Source of the DNA: Streptomyces hokutonensis
GTDB taxonomy: Bacteria > Actinomycetota > Actinomycetes > Streptomycetales > Streptomycetaceae
Assembly (NCBI RefSeq): GCF_000376565.1
Contig: NZ_BARG01000047.1
Location: forward strand, 62,001 to 126,000
DNA length: 64,000 nt
Direction of reading: 5' to 3'
Position 1 is the first letter of the stretch. The number at the start of each line of letters is the position of its first letter. Below the pieces are notes generated by a model, which saw only the letters and a list, made by a program, of their open reading frames with translations, had not been told where the DNA came from and made no database searches. The translations under genes and the position numbers were made by a program. Shown one piece after another: positions 26,507-34,792 of the stretch.

Positions 26507-26535
26507 CAGAAGGCCCGCCGGGGGCGGGCCTTCTG
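26507..26535. terminator. bidirectional hairpin between convergent genes
   Basis: A 13-base perfect stem CAGAAGGCCCGCC / GGCGGGCCTTCTG with a 3-base loop lies between the HxlR stop and the stop of the convergent surface-protein gene. Confidence 0.8.
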
Positions 26536-26543
26536 ACGGGACG

Positions 26544-27359
26544 TCACATACCGGGTGGCGGTACGCGCCGAGGCCGTCCCGACCCCCGCGTCAGCGCATA
26601 CCCGCCGATCCCCGCGAGCGCGGCCAGCACACCGCCGATGGCCGTCCACACCCAGCGGTCGGACCACCAGCCCGACGACCAGCCGCCGTCGGGCTCGATG
26701 CTCGACAGCGCGGCCGACGTGGTCGACGAACTGTCCTCGTCCGAAGACGACTTGACCGCGATCCCCGGCGTCAGCGGCTCCGCGAGCGAGCCGTCCACCG
26801 CCGCCGAACCGCCGATGTCCTTGGAGTCCACCCGCAGTTCGGTGCTCACCGGCTGGCCCAGGTCCGAGGACTGGAGGTCCACGACCGTCAGCCGGACGTA
26901 ATAGGTGCCGGGCAACGGGTCGTTGGCCCACTGCTCCGACCAGGCACGGACCGTGCGCAGCGTGCACGCCAGGTCCAGGGAGGCGGTGCCCTGCGCTGCG
27001 GTGCGCGTCGCGGCCCCGTACTGGCAGGCCTGGCGGCGCCGCAGGCCGTCGTAGACATCGAGCTGCCAGGTCTCGCCCGCGTGCGTGTCCGGGAGCTTCA
27101 CCGTCGCCTTGACGGTGGGGCGTTGGCCGGCGTCCGCGGCGAACGACCAGTACAGGTAGTCACCCGTGGAGCCGCTCGCGGTGCCCTGCTGACCCTGGTC
27201 GAGTTCCGTGGCCGTACGGAAGGAGGTGCCGGCCTGGGTGGGAGCCGAACTGCCGTCGGAGGCGGAGGCGCTCGCGGAGGGCGAGGAGTCCGCCACCGCG
27301 GGGGCGGCCGCCAGTCCCGCCATCAGCAGGGCTGTGCTCAACACACGTGTGATCCGCAT
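26544..27359 (-). CDS. exported membrane-anchored protein, partner of the VWA protein
   Basis: A 271-residue exported protein. It has a signal peptide at 1-24, a low-complexity Ser/Ala linker, an extracellular beta-rich region (GDYLYWSFAADAGQRPTVKATVKLPD...), a membrane span near 240-262 (VWTAIGGVLAALAGIGGYAL) and a short basic tail. Its ATG overlaps the stop of the VWA gene (ATGA), so the two are made together and are probably partners at the cell surface. The FRTATELDQGQQGTASGSTGDYLYW section resembles the pre-peptidase-like beta domains of the VWA partner. No enzyme motif seen. Confidence 0.8.
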   Translation of the reverse strand: MRITRVLSTALLMAGLAAAPAVADSSPSASASASDGSSAPTQAGTSFRTATELDQGQQGTASGSTGDYLYWSFAADAGQRPTVKATVKLPDTHAGETWQLDVYDGLRRRQACQYGAATRTAAQGTASLDLACTLRTVRAWSEQWANDPLPGTYYVRLTVVDLQSSDLGQPVSTELRVDSKDIGGSAAVDGSLAEPLTPGIAVKSSSDEDSSSTTSAALSSIEPDGGWSSGWWSDRWVWTAIGGVLAALAGIGGYALTRGSGRPRRVPPPGM

Positions 27360-28624
27360 CAGTTGGTCCTCCAGACCGCGAGACGCCAGCGCGACAGCCA
27401 GCCCCAGAGCAGACCCGCGACGAAGCCGGTCAGCACGAGGGCGCCGAGCAGCCACCAGCCGCGGCCGAGGCCGAAGGAGGCCACGTCGCTCGAACTGCTG
27501 GGCGCGTCCACGACGTCGACGGTCAGTTCCAGGGGCAGGCCGGGTGTGGTCTTCACGCCGGAGGCCGCCGAGAAGGAGTTGGTGACCTGGAGACACACGG
27601 TCTCGGCCGGTGCGTTGTCGTCGTCGCTCTCCGCCTTCGGGTAGCGCAGCCCGGTGGAGATGACGTCCGTACGGCCGTTGCCCGTGCCCTCGCCGCGCAC
27701 GATCTCGCGGCCGTGCACGGTGACCGCCCGCAGCAACACCCCGTAGTCCGGGTTGACTTCACGGTCGGCGCCGACGCTGACCGAGGCGCGCAGCTCCTGA
27801 CCGGGGTCGACGTCCACGCGGTAGAAGCGCTGCTTGCCGAACTCCTCGCGGTCCGTGTACAGACCGGACTTGAGGGTCGGGGCGCTTGAGCACTGAGCGG
27901 TGCCGTCGGTGGCGACCGGAGTCACCACGGGGTCGGCCGCGCGGTCCACCAACTGGCCCACGCGGTCGGAGAGTTCCTCCTTGTGCTGTACGGAGGTGTA
28001 GGTGCCGCCGGTCGCGTCCGCGATGCAGCTGAGCTGGTCGCGGGTCTTGGCGTCCGGCACCAGACCCAGCGTGTCGATGGTCAGGCCGATGCCCTTGGCC
28101 GCGATCTCGCGGGCCACCTCGCACGGGTCCAGCGGCTGGCAGGTGTCCTCGCCGTCGCTGATCAGGACGATACGGCGGGAGCCGTCACCGCCGTTCAGGT
28201 CGTCCGCCGCCTTCAGCAGCGCGGGCCCGATCGGCGTCCAGCCGGTGGGCTGGAGCGTCGCCACCGCGGTCTTGGCCTCGGTGCGGTTCAGGGTGCCCAC
28301 CGGGTAGAGCTGCGCGGTGTCCTTGCAGCCCGTCTTGCGGTCGTTGCCGTGGTAGTTGGCGCCCAAGGTGCGGATGCCGAGCTGCACTTCCTCGGGTGTC
28401 GCGTCGAGCACCTCGTTGAACGCCTGCTTCGCCGCTGCCATCCGCGAGCCGCCGTCCATGTCCTTGGCGCTCATGGATCCGCTGACGTCCAGCACGAGTT
28501 CGACCTTGGGGGAGGCCGTGGAGTCCGTCTCGTCGGCGACCGCTCCGGCCGGGAAGGCGACCCCGGCCGAGAGGGTGGCGAGCAGGGCACAGATCCCCGC
28601 CGCCAGCCGTTGTCTTGTGATCAT
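27359..28624 (-). CDS. exported von Willebrand factor A-domain protein, membrane anchored
   Basis: A 421-residue surface protein. The signal peptide covers about 1-30, a VWA domain follows with a complete MIDAS start DVSGS (D46, S48, S50) and ISDGEDT later, then a beta-rich domain, and a C-terminal membrane span (GWWLLGALVLTGFVAGLLWGWL) with a short basic tail. The MIDAS implies Mg-dependent ligand binding outside the membrane. Several Cys (GCKDT, TCQPLDPC, LSCIAD) may form disulfides. Coupled to the downstream partner gene. The target is unknown. Confidence 0.88.
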   Translation of the reverse strand: MITRQRLAAGICALLATLSAGVAFPAGAVADETDSTASPKVELVLDVSGSMSAKDMDGGSRMAAAKQAFNEVLDATPEEVQLGIRTLGANYHGNDRKTGCKDTAQLYPVGTLNRTEAKTAVATLQPTGWTPIGPALLKAADDLNGGDGSRRIVLISDGEDTCQPLDPCEVAREIAAKGIGLTIDTLGLVPDAKTRDQLSCIADATGGTYTSVQHKEELSDRVGQLVDRAADPVVTPVATDGTAQCSSAPTLKSGLYTDREEFGKQRFYRVDVDPGQELRASVSVGADREVNPDYGVLLRAVTVHGREIVRGEGTGNGRTDVISTGLRYPKAESDDDNAPAETVCLQVTNSFSAASGVKTTPGLPLELTVDVVDAPSSSSDVASFGLGRGWWLLGALVLTGFVAGLLWGWLSRWRLAVWRTN

Positions 28625-28633
28625 CGCCGGATC

Positions 28634-30202
28634 CTATTGATCAGATGGACCGGGCTCCAAAACGAGCGGGTTGGGCAGCCCGGTCCACTGGTCCCCGGGC
28701 AGCTCCGGCGAGAGCCGCATCAGCGTCAACGCCTTGGTCGGCAGCGGCTGTCGGAGGAGCGCGAGGAGGTCGGGCGTCCGCTCCAGCTTCGGTACGACGG
28801 CCGCCAGCGCCGCCCTGAGCGCCGTACCGGAACCGGCCGTGCCCGCGAGCGCGCCCGCCACCAGCGAGCCGAACAGCTTGCGGCGCAGGGTCGTTTCGTC
28901 GTCGGTGACGATCCGTCCGCTCAGCTCCGGGACCGGAATCCCGTGCCGGGCAAGGCGCTTGGGGCTCACCCGGATGTCGGCGAGATCGCGGTAGACCAGA
29001 CGGATCGGGGCACCCGTCCGGTCCAGCACCACCAGCAGGTTCTGACCGTGGGCCTCAAGGGCCACACCGGACTCCAGCAGACGCAGACCGACGACGAGGG
29101 CGAGACGGGTGAACTCGGCCAGCCAGGCGGGCGATCGGGGCAGGCCGGTGGTCGCGAGGGCGGCCACCGGCAGCACCCGCTCGCCCGCTTCCGTGTCCGC
29201 GTACGTCTGCGGCGACTCCCGCAACACGGCCGCCAGGTCGGGGGAGTTGGCCGTGGCCGCGCCCAGTGTGCGGGTGACGTGCAACAGGCCGTCCGAGCGC
29301 GCCGCCAGGGTCTCCCCGAAGGCCGACAAGGCCGCCGAGAGGCCGATCGAGTAGACCGAGATGTCCCGCACCGAGGACGTCAGCCGGGCGCTCAGCGCGG
29401 TCTTGACGTGCGTACCGCCCGCCAGGGCCAGCGTGCGCAGCGACATCAGCGGATGCGCGTCCACCGGAGCGTCCCCGGCGCGCTTCAGCACATGGGCCGC
29501 CTGCCACGGGTGCACCGGGATCAACAGCCGTCCCGTGTCCCGCAGTTCGTCCGGCCACGCGCCGGTCAGCAGACACTCCTCCACCCGCACCGGCACGGAC
29601 CCCAGCGCCACCACCGGCCGGTGCTCGGGCCCGTACGCGAGCTGCTCGGCCACCGAGAACCCGGGCCGGGAACGGCAGTTGGGGTGGAAGGGATGCCCGT
29701 CGACGATCCGCTGCTCCCACTCCCAGTCGTGCGTCGGCCACTCCTCCGTGCGGGCGGGCTGGTTGGCCCGGGACAGCGCCAACGAGGCGACGCTGTGCCC
29801 GAGTTCGACGGCGAAGGCCGTGCCGTGCGGCACCGCGAGGTCGGTCATCAGCCGCGCCGGATCGTCGTAGGTCACGCCGTCGAGGTGGACGACGGTGACG
29901 TACGCGGCCGTGGCGTACGGATCGGCGGGCGGGCCGTGCAGCGTCCGGCCGCCGGAGAGCCGTAGGACCAGGCCCGGGGACCGGCCGGTGATCCACGGCA
30001 GCGGCTCGTGCGCGAGCGCCCGCCACAGCCGGGTGAGGACCGCCGCACGGGCGCCGGGCAACTCGGCCGCGTACCGTTGCAGGAGGTCGGGCCGTACGGC
30101 GGCGAGCTCCTCGGCCACCTCTGCCTCGGGATGCGGGGGACGGTCCACGGTCGACTCCTCGGGTGCGGACGGGGCGTCAGGGTCGGTGACGACGAGAGAC
30201 AT
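28634..30202 (-). CDS. IucA/IucC-family (NIS) siderophore synthetase
   Basis: A 522-residue NRPS-independent siderophore synthetase. Such enzymes adenylate a carboxylate (often citrate) and condense it with an amine or alcohol. Family motifs visible: DGHPFHPNCRSRPGFS (the H-P-x-x-K/R-type ATP loop), LIPVHPWQ, KTALSARLTSSVRDIS and LEAHGQNLLVVL. It is divergent from a second, different family member with only 37 bases between. The ATG at 30202 is chosen because the protein fits the family there; the gap leaves little room for a promoter, so transcripts may overlap. No siderophore amine-forming gene lies nearby. Confidence 0.9.
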   Translation of the reverse strand: MSLVVTDPDAPSAPEESTVDRPPHPEAEVAEELAAVRPDLLQRYAAELPGARAAVLTRLWRALAHEPLPWITGRSPGLVLRLSGGRTLHGPPADPYATAAYVTVVHLDGVTYDDPARLMTDLAVPHGTAFAVELGHSVASLALSRANQPARTEEWPTHDWEWEQRIVDGHPFHPNCRSRPGFSVAEQLAYGPEHRPVVALGSVPVRVEECLLTGAWPDELRDTGRLLIPVHPWQAAHVLKRAGDAPVDAHPLMSLRTLALAGGTHVKTALSARLTSSVRDISVYSIGLSAALSAFGETLAARSDGLLHVTRTLGAATANSPDLAAVLRESPQTYADTEAGERVLPVAALATTGLPRSPAWLAEFTRLALVVGLRLLESGVALEAHGQNLLVVLDRTGAPIRLVYRDLADIRVSPKRLARHGIPVPELSGRIVTDDETTLRRKLFGSLVAGALAGTAGSGTALRAALAAVVPKLERTPDLLALLRQPLPTKALTLMRLSPELPGDQWTGLPNPLVLEPGPSDQ

Positions 30203-30239
30203 ACTGATCGCGATCGCAGGACACGGACTTAGGGAACGA

Positions 30240-31742
30240 ATGGATCGCGTCGACTTCACACCTCCGGGCGCCGACACGGCCGAGCGCGCCGACGCGTACG
30301 CGGCGGCGCCCCTGCTCAACTGTCTGCTCCGGGAGGTGGCCCGGCCACTCCCGGATCCCGGGGAGCGACGGGTGTACCGGCTGCCGGCGAGCGGCCGCCT
30401 GCTGCGGGTGCGCGGCGCACGGCGGCCCGCCGGGCCCGAGGTGTACGCGGACGGCGACTGGCACCCCGTCGGCCACCCCGAACTCGTGAAACTCGTAGCC
30501 GAGGAACTGGCACGGCACACCGGGGTGTCCAACCACGAACTGCCCGCCGAGATGACGGACAGCCGTGACGCGGTCGCCGCGCTGCTCGCCGCGCGCGAGA
30601 GCGCGACGGCGCCCGACGACCCGTATCTCCGCTCCGAACAGTCCTTGATCACCGGCCATCCCTACCATCCCGCGCCCAAGGCCCGCGGCGGCGGCCCCGT
30701 CGCCGGCTGGCTGCCCTACGCCCCCGAGGCGTACGCCCGCTTCCCGCTGGTGCTGCTGGGGCTGCGTGAGGACGCGGTCGTGGAGGAGGGCGACGTGTCG
30801 GCGCTGGACGCGCTGGGCGAGGCCCCGCCCGGCTACCGGCTGCTGCCCGCCCATCCCTGGCAGCTCGACCTCGTTGGCGACGGACTGGCGGACGCCTTCG
30901 CGGACGGCCGGCTGATCCGGCTCGGCACGACGGCGACGCCGGTCTGGCCGACGGCCGCGATCCGCACGGTGTACGACCCCGTCGACGACCTGTTCCTCAA
31001 GTTCAGTCTCGATGTGCGGATCACCAACGACGTGCGCCGGCTCTGGCGCCACGACCTGCTGAAACTCCGGCGCACCGACACGGCCGTCCGGGACGCCTTC
31101 GCGGCGATGGGCGGCCCGGCCGGCTGGCTGAGCGACCGCGGCCACCGCACCGCCGACTTCGCCTTCGAGGAACTCGCCGTCCTGGTCCGCGACGGCCTGC
31201 GCGACCACGTCCTGCCCGGCACCACCCCGCTGCTCGCCGCAGCGTTCGTGGAGGGCTTCGACGGCAACCCGCTCGACGGTACGGCGGACCCGGCGGCCTG
31301 GTGGGAGGCGTATCTGAGGACGGTCGTACCGCCCGCGCTGGCCGCCTTCGCGGACCACGGCGTCGTACTCGAAGCGCATCTGCAGAACACGGTGGTCGCC
31401 GTCGACGCCGACGGAACGCCCGTACAAGCGCTGTACCGGGACGCGGAGGGCGTGAAGCTGCTGCCGGACGTGGACCGGGCCGCCGGGTGGGAGCGGCTGG
31501 TGTACTGCCTGGTCGTCAACCACCTCGTGGAGGTGGCCGGAGTCCTCGCCGAGCGCCACCCGGAGCTGGACCCCTGGCCCGCCGTCCGCGCCGAACTCGC
31601 CCGCCGCGACGACCTTCCCGAGATCGCCGCGCTCCTCGCCTCGCCCACCCTGCCCGGCAAGACCAATCTGCTGCTGCGCTGGACGGGCGCGGACGGCGCG
31701 GACGCGCGCTATCTCCCGGTGGCCAGCCCGCTGGCGAGGTGA
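30240..31742 (+). CDS. IucA/IucC-family (NIS) siderophore synthetase, second type
   Basis: A 500-residue second family member. Motifs: ITGHPYHPAPKARGGGP (ATP loop), LLPAHPWQLDL, FLKFSLDVRITNDVRRLW, VLEAHLQNTVVAVDADG and LPGKTNLLLRWTG near the end. It differs from its divergent neighbour enough to suggest that the two act on different carboxylates of one molecule. The start ATG at 30240 lies in a 37-base gap with a GATCGCGATC palindrome. A TTAGG half-site is visible, but no full iron-regulator box. The HipA-like gene follows after 23 bases. Confidence 0.88.
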   Translation: MDRVDFTPPGADTAERADAYAAAPLLNCLLREVARPLPDPGERRVYRLPASGRLLRVRGARRPAGPEVYADGDWHPVGHPELVKLVAEELARHTGVSNHELPAEMTDSRDAVAALLAARESATAPDDPYLRSEQSLITGHPYHPAPKARGGGPVAGWLPYAPEAYARFPLVLLGLREDAVVEEGDVSALDALGEAPPGYRLLPAHPWQLDLVGDGLADAFADGRLIRLGTTATPVWPTAAIRTVYDPVDDLFLKFSLDVRITNDVRRLWRHDLLKLRRTDTAVRDAFAAMGGPAGWLSDRGHRTADFAFEELAVLVRDGLRDHVLPGTTPLLAAAFVEGFDGNPLDGTADPAAWWEAYLRTVVPPALAAFADHGVVLEAHLQNTVVAVDADGTPVQALYRDAEGVKLLPDVDRAAGWERLVYCLVVNHLVEVAGVLAERHPELDPWPAVRAELARRDDLPEIAALLASPTLPGKTNLLLRWTGADGADARYLPVASPLAR

Positions 31743-31765
31743 GCGCCTGACATACCCTGACCGGT

Positions 31766-32680
31766 GTGCTGCGCGAAGTGACCGCTGTTCGATACGTGAC
31801 CCCGCTGAGGTCGGGCGGCTCCGTCCCCGGAGTCGTGGAGGCCGACGACCTCGGCACCTACGTCGTGAAGTTCACCGGCTCCGCGCAGGGCCGCAAGGCA
31901 CTCGTCGCCGAAGTCGTCGTAGGAGAACTCGCCCGCGCCCTGGGACTGCGTTTCCCCGAACTCGTGCTCGTGCACTTCGACCCGGAGATCGCCGACGGGG
32001 AACCGCACCAGGAGGTACGGGACCTGCACCGCGCGAGCGCGGGCCTGAACCTCGGGATGGACTATCTGCCGGGCGCGCAGGACTTCACGCCGGAAGTCGC
32101 CGCGCGGTGCACGGTCGACCCGCTGGAGGCCGGGAGGATCGTCTGGCTCGACGCGCTGACCGTCAACGTCGACCGTACGGTCCACAGCTCGAACCTGATG
32201 ATCTGGCCCACCCTCGGTGTCGCACCCCCGCGCCTGTGGCTCATCGACCACGGCGCCGCCCTCGTCTTCCACCACCGCTGGGACGGCGCCGACCCCACGA
32301 AGGCCTACGACTTCCGCCACCACGCCCTCGGCCGCTACACGCCCGACACCCGGGCCGCCGACGCGGAACTCGCGCCCCGGGTGACCGAGGAGCTGCTGCG
32401 CCGGATCGTGGCCGAGGTCCCGGACGCCTGGCTGGCCGGCGAACCGGGCCTCGCGACCCCCGCCCTCATCCGGGAGGCGTACGTCGACCACCTCCACGCG
32501 CGCGTGCGGGCCTCCGCGGCCTGGCTGCCCACCGACTTCCCCAGCGGGGAGGAACTCGCCGCAGAGGAGGCCCGGCGCGCGGCGAAGACACAGCAGGGCC
32601 GCCCGAGTTGGCTCAAGCGGGTCCCCGACCTGCACGGCAAACCGGCGGCGGAACAGGATTGGTCGGTACACCTGGGATGA
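31766..32680 (+). CDS. HipA-like (HipA_2 family) protein
   Basis: A 304-residue protein resembling the kinase core of HipA. It has YVVKFTGSAQGRKALVAEVVVGELARALG (ATP-binding Lys in VVKF), WLDALTVNVDRTVHSSNLMIW (catalytic-loop pattern D-x4-N-like) and LWLIDHGAALVF (metal-binding Asp). The HipB-like antitoxin expected with true HipA toxins is missing, so this is unlikely to be a classical toxin-antitoxin pair. A phosphotransferase or a pseudo-kinase are the alternatives. The GTG start has no clear ribosome site; it is 23 bases from the siderophore synthetase and 16 bases ahead of the SelW-like gene. Confidence 0.82.
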   Translation: MLREVTAVRYVTPLRSGGSVPGVVEADDLGTYVVKFTGSAQGRKALVAEVVVGELARALGLRFPELVLVHFDPEIADGEPHQEVRDLHRASAGLNLGMDYLPGAQDFTPEVAARCTVDPLEAGRIVWLDALTVNVDRTVHSSNLMIWPTLGVAPPRLWLIDHGAALVFHHRWDGADPTKAYDFRHHALGRYTPDTRAADAELAPRVTEELLRRIVAEVPDAWLAGEPGLATPALIREAYVDHLHARVRASAAWLPTDFPSGEELAAEEARRAAKTQQGRPSWLKRVPDLHGKPAAEQDWSVHLG

Positions 32681-32696
32681 CGGGAAGACGACGGGC

Positions 32697-32978
32697 ATGA
32701 CCCAAAGAGTTCAGATCGAGTACTGCACCCAGTGCCGTTGGCTGCCGCGCGCCGCCTGGCTGGCGCAGGAGCTGTTGACCACCTTCGAGACCGAGCTGAC
32801 GGAACTGTCCCTGAAGCCCGGCACCGGCGGTGTCTTCGTCGTCCGCGTCAACGACGAGGTCGTGTGGGACCGCCGTGTGCAGGGCTTCCCCGAGCCTACG
32901 GCGGTGAAGCAGCTCGTACGCGACCGAGTGGCCCCGGAGAAGTCCCTGGGCCACTCGGACAAACCCGCCGCCTCCTGA
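32697..32978 (+). CDS. SelT/SelW/SelH-family thioredoxin-like protein
   Basis: A 93-residue protein of the Rdx family. It has the redox motif CTQC (C10 and C13) after a strand, in the place where the selenoprotein relatives carry CxxU; here both are ordinary Cys. The rest (LSLKPGTGGVFVVRVNDEVVWDRRVQGFPEPTAVKQLVRDRV) matches the family throughout. ATG at 32697. It lies just after the HipA-like gene and ends 4 bases before the convergent malate synthase stop. It probably acts in thiol redox reactions; no partner is obvious. Confidence 0.9.
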   Translation: MTQRVQIEYCTQCRWLPRAAWLAQELLTTFETELTELSLKPGTGGVFVVRVNDEVVWDRRVQGFPEPTAVKQLVRDRVAPEKSLGHSDKPAAS

Positions 32979-32982
32979 GGGC

Positions 32983-34605
32983 TCAGCCCTTGAGCTGCTC
33001 GTACGCCGGCAGCGTCAGGAAGTCCGCGTAGTCGGCGTCGAGCGCGACCTCCAGGAGCAGGTCGTGGGCCTGCTGCCAGTGGCCCGCGGCGAAGGCGTCC
33101 GCGCCGATCTCGGCACGGATGTTCTCCAGCTCCTCGGCGGCGATCCTGCGCGCCAGCTCGGGAGTCGCCTTCTCGCCGTTCTCGAACTCGACGTCCGCGT
33201 TGATCCACTGCCAGATCTGCGAGCGCGAGATCTCGGCGGTGGCCGCGTCCTCCATCAGGTTGAAGATGGCGACCGCGCCGAGCCCGCGCAGCCATGCCTC
33301 GATGTAACGGATGCCCACCTGGACGGCGTTGACGAGCCCCGGGTACGTCGGCCTCGCGTGCAGCGAGTCGACGGCGATCAGGTCGGCCGCCTTGACGTCG
33401 ACGTCCTCGCGCAGCCGGTCCTTCTGGTTCGGCTTCTCGCCGAGCACCGCGTCGAAGGAGGCCAGGGCGATCGGCACCAGGTCCGGGTGGGCCACCCACG
33501 AGCCGTCGAAACCGTCGCCCGCCTCACGGTCCTTGTCCGCCTTGACCTTCTCGAACGCGACCTTGTTGACCTCCTCGTCCCGGCGGGACGGGATGAACGC
33601 CGCCATGCCGCCGATCGCGTGCGCCCCGCGCTTGTGGCAGGTGCGGACGAGGAGTTCGGTGTACGCCCGCATGAACGGGGCCGTCATCGTGACCGCGTTG
33701 CGGTCCGGGAGGACGAACCTGGGCCCGCCGTCACGGAAGTTCTTGACGATGGAGAACAGGTAGTCCCAGCGGCCCGCGTTCAACCCCGAGGCGTGGTCGC
33801 GGAGTTCGTAGAGGATCTCCTCCATCTCGTACGCGGCCGTGATCGTCTCGATCAGCACGGTCGCGCGGATCGTGCCCTGTGGGATGCCGACGTAGTCCTG
33901 CGCGAAGACGAACACGTCGTTCCACAGCCGCGCTTCGAGGTGCGACTCGGTCTTCGGGAGGTAGAAGTACGGGCCCTTGCCCAGGTCCAGTAGCCGCTGG
34001 GCGTTGTGGAAGAAGTACAGCCCGAAGTCCACGAAGGCGCCCGGGACTTGCTCACCGTCCACCAGGAGGTGCCGCTCGTTGAGATGCCAGCCGCGGGGCC
34101 GCATGACGACGGTCGCCAGCTCCTCGTCCGCCTTCAGGGCGTACGACTTACCGGAGTTGGGGTCGGTGAAGTCGATCGCGCGCGTGTAGGCGTCGATCAG
34201 GTTGAGCTGGCCCGTGACGACGTTCTCCCACGTCGGTGCCGAGGCGTCCTCGAAGTCCGCGAGCCAGATCTTCGCGCCCGAGTTGAGGGCGTTGATCGTC
34301 ATCTTGCGGTCGGTGGGGCCGGTGATCTCGACCCGCCGGTCGTTCAGCGCGGCGGGGGAGGGGGCCACCTTCCAGGAGTCGTCCGCGCGGATCGCGGCGG
34401 TCTCCGGGAGGAAGTCGAGCGTCGAGGTGCGGGCGATCTCCGCGCGGCGCTCGGCCCGGCGGGCGAGGAGTCCGGCCCGGCGGGGCGTGAACCGGCGGTG
34501 CAGCTCGGCCACGAAGGCGAGCGCCTCGTCGGTGAGGACCTCCTCCTGCCGGGGCAGCGGTTCGGCGTCGACGACGACCGGCGAGGACGGCGCTGGTGCG
34601 GACAT
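32983..34605 (-). CDS. aceB: malate synthase A
   Basis: A 540-residue malate synthase that condenses glyoxylate with acetyl-CoA to malate. Conserved parts: VEITGPTDRKMTINALNSGAKIWLADFEDASAPTW, GTIRATVLIETITAAYEMEEILYELRDHASGLNAGRWDY (glyoxylate-binding Arg and Mg-binding Glu) and FNLMEDAATAEISRSQIWQW with the catalytic Asp. The ATG at 34605 has AGGAAG upstream. No isocitrate lyase gene is beside it; with AllR-type boxes in the promoter, it serves glyoxylate from allantoin rather than the acetate shunt. That matches what I recall as aceB2 in S. coelicolor. Confidence 0.95.
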   Translation of the reverse strand: MSAPAPSSPVVVDAEPLPRQEEVLTDEALAFVAELHRRFTPRRAGLLARRAERRAEIARTSTLDFLPETAAIRADDSWKVAPSPAALNDRRVEITGPTDRKMTINALNSGAKIWLADFEDASAPTWENVVTGQLNLIDAYTRAIDFTDPNSGKSYALKADEELATVVMRPRGWHLNERHLLVDGEQVPGAFVDFGLYFFHNAQRLLDLGKGPYFYLPKTESHLEARLWNDVFVFAQDYVGIPQGTIRATVLIETITAAYEMEEILYELRDHASGLNAGRWDYLFSIVKNFRDGGPRFVLPDRNAVTMTAPFMRAYTELLVRTCHKRGAHAIGGMAAFIPSRRDEEVNKVAFEKVKADKDREAGDGFDGSWVAHPDLVPIALASFDAVLGEKPNQKDRLREDVDVKAADLIAVDSLHARPTYPGLVNAVQVGIRYIEAWLRGLGAVAIFNLMEDAATAEISRSQIWQWINADVEFENGEKATPELARRIAAEELENIRAEIGADAFAAGHWQQAHDLLLEVALDADYADFLTLPAYEQLKG

Positions 34606-34711
34606 GAACTGTCACTTCCTTCAGCGAGCGTGGCACCGGGTGCCAGATGACCCGGGTAGGACGGTGAGCACCCGAGGGGCCGCCGGGCGCTTCTGAACAG
34701 TGGATACTAGT

Positions 34712-34726
34712 TTCCTCATCGTGGAA
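34712..34726. promoter_or_regulatory. TTCC-N7-GGAA palindrome in the malate synthase promoter
   Basis: TTCCTCATCGTGGAA, 107 bases upstream of the malate synthase start. Same form as at gcl, hyi and allR/allB. Confidence 0.7.
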
Positions 34727-34727
34727 G

Positions 34728-34743
34728 TTCAATGGTTTGTTGA
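34728..34743. promoter_or_regulatory. TTCAA-N6-GTTGA second motif, 1 bp from the palindrome
   Basis: TTCAATGGTTTGTTGA begins exactly one base after the palindrome, the same arrangement as at gcl and the proximal allB site. Confidence 0.55.
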
Positions 34744-34792
34744 CGTCGAGATTCTCCGTATCGAGCCAAAGTGGCGCTCAGTGTCACCCCGT

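Noticed and set aside
30203..30239. Iron-box (DmdR/IdeR type) between the siderophore synthetases
   Set aside because: Only a TTAGG half-site is present; the full 19-bp consensus is not there.
31766..32978. Classical HipBA toxin-antitoxin pair
   Set aside because: The partner gene encodes a SelW-like redox protein, not a helix-turn-helix antitoxin.
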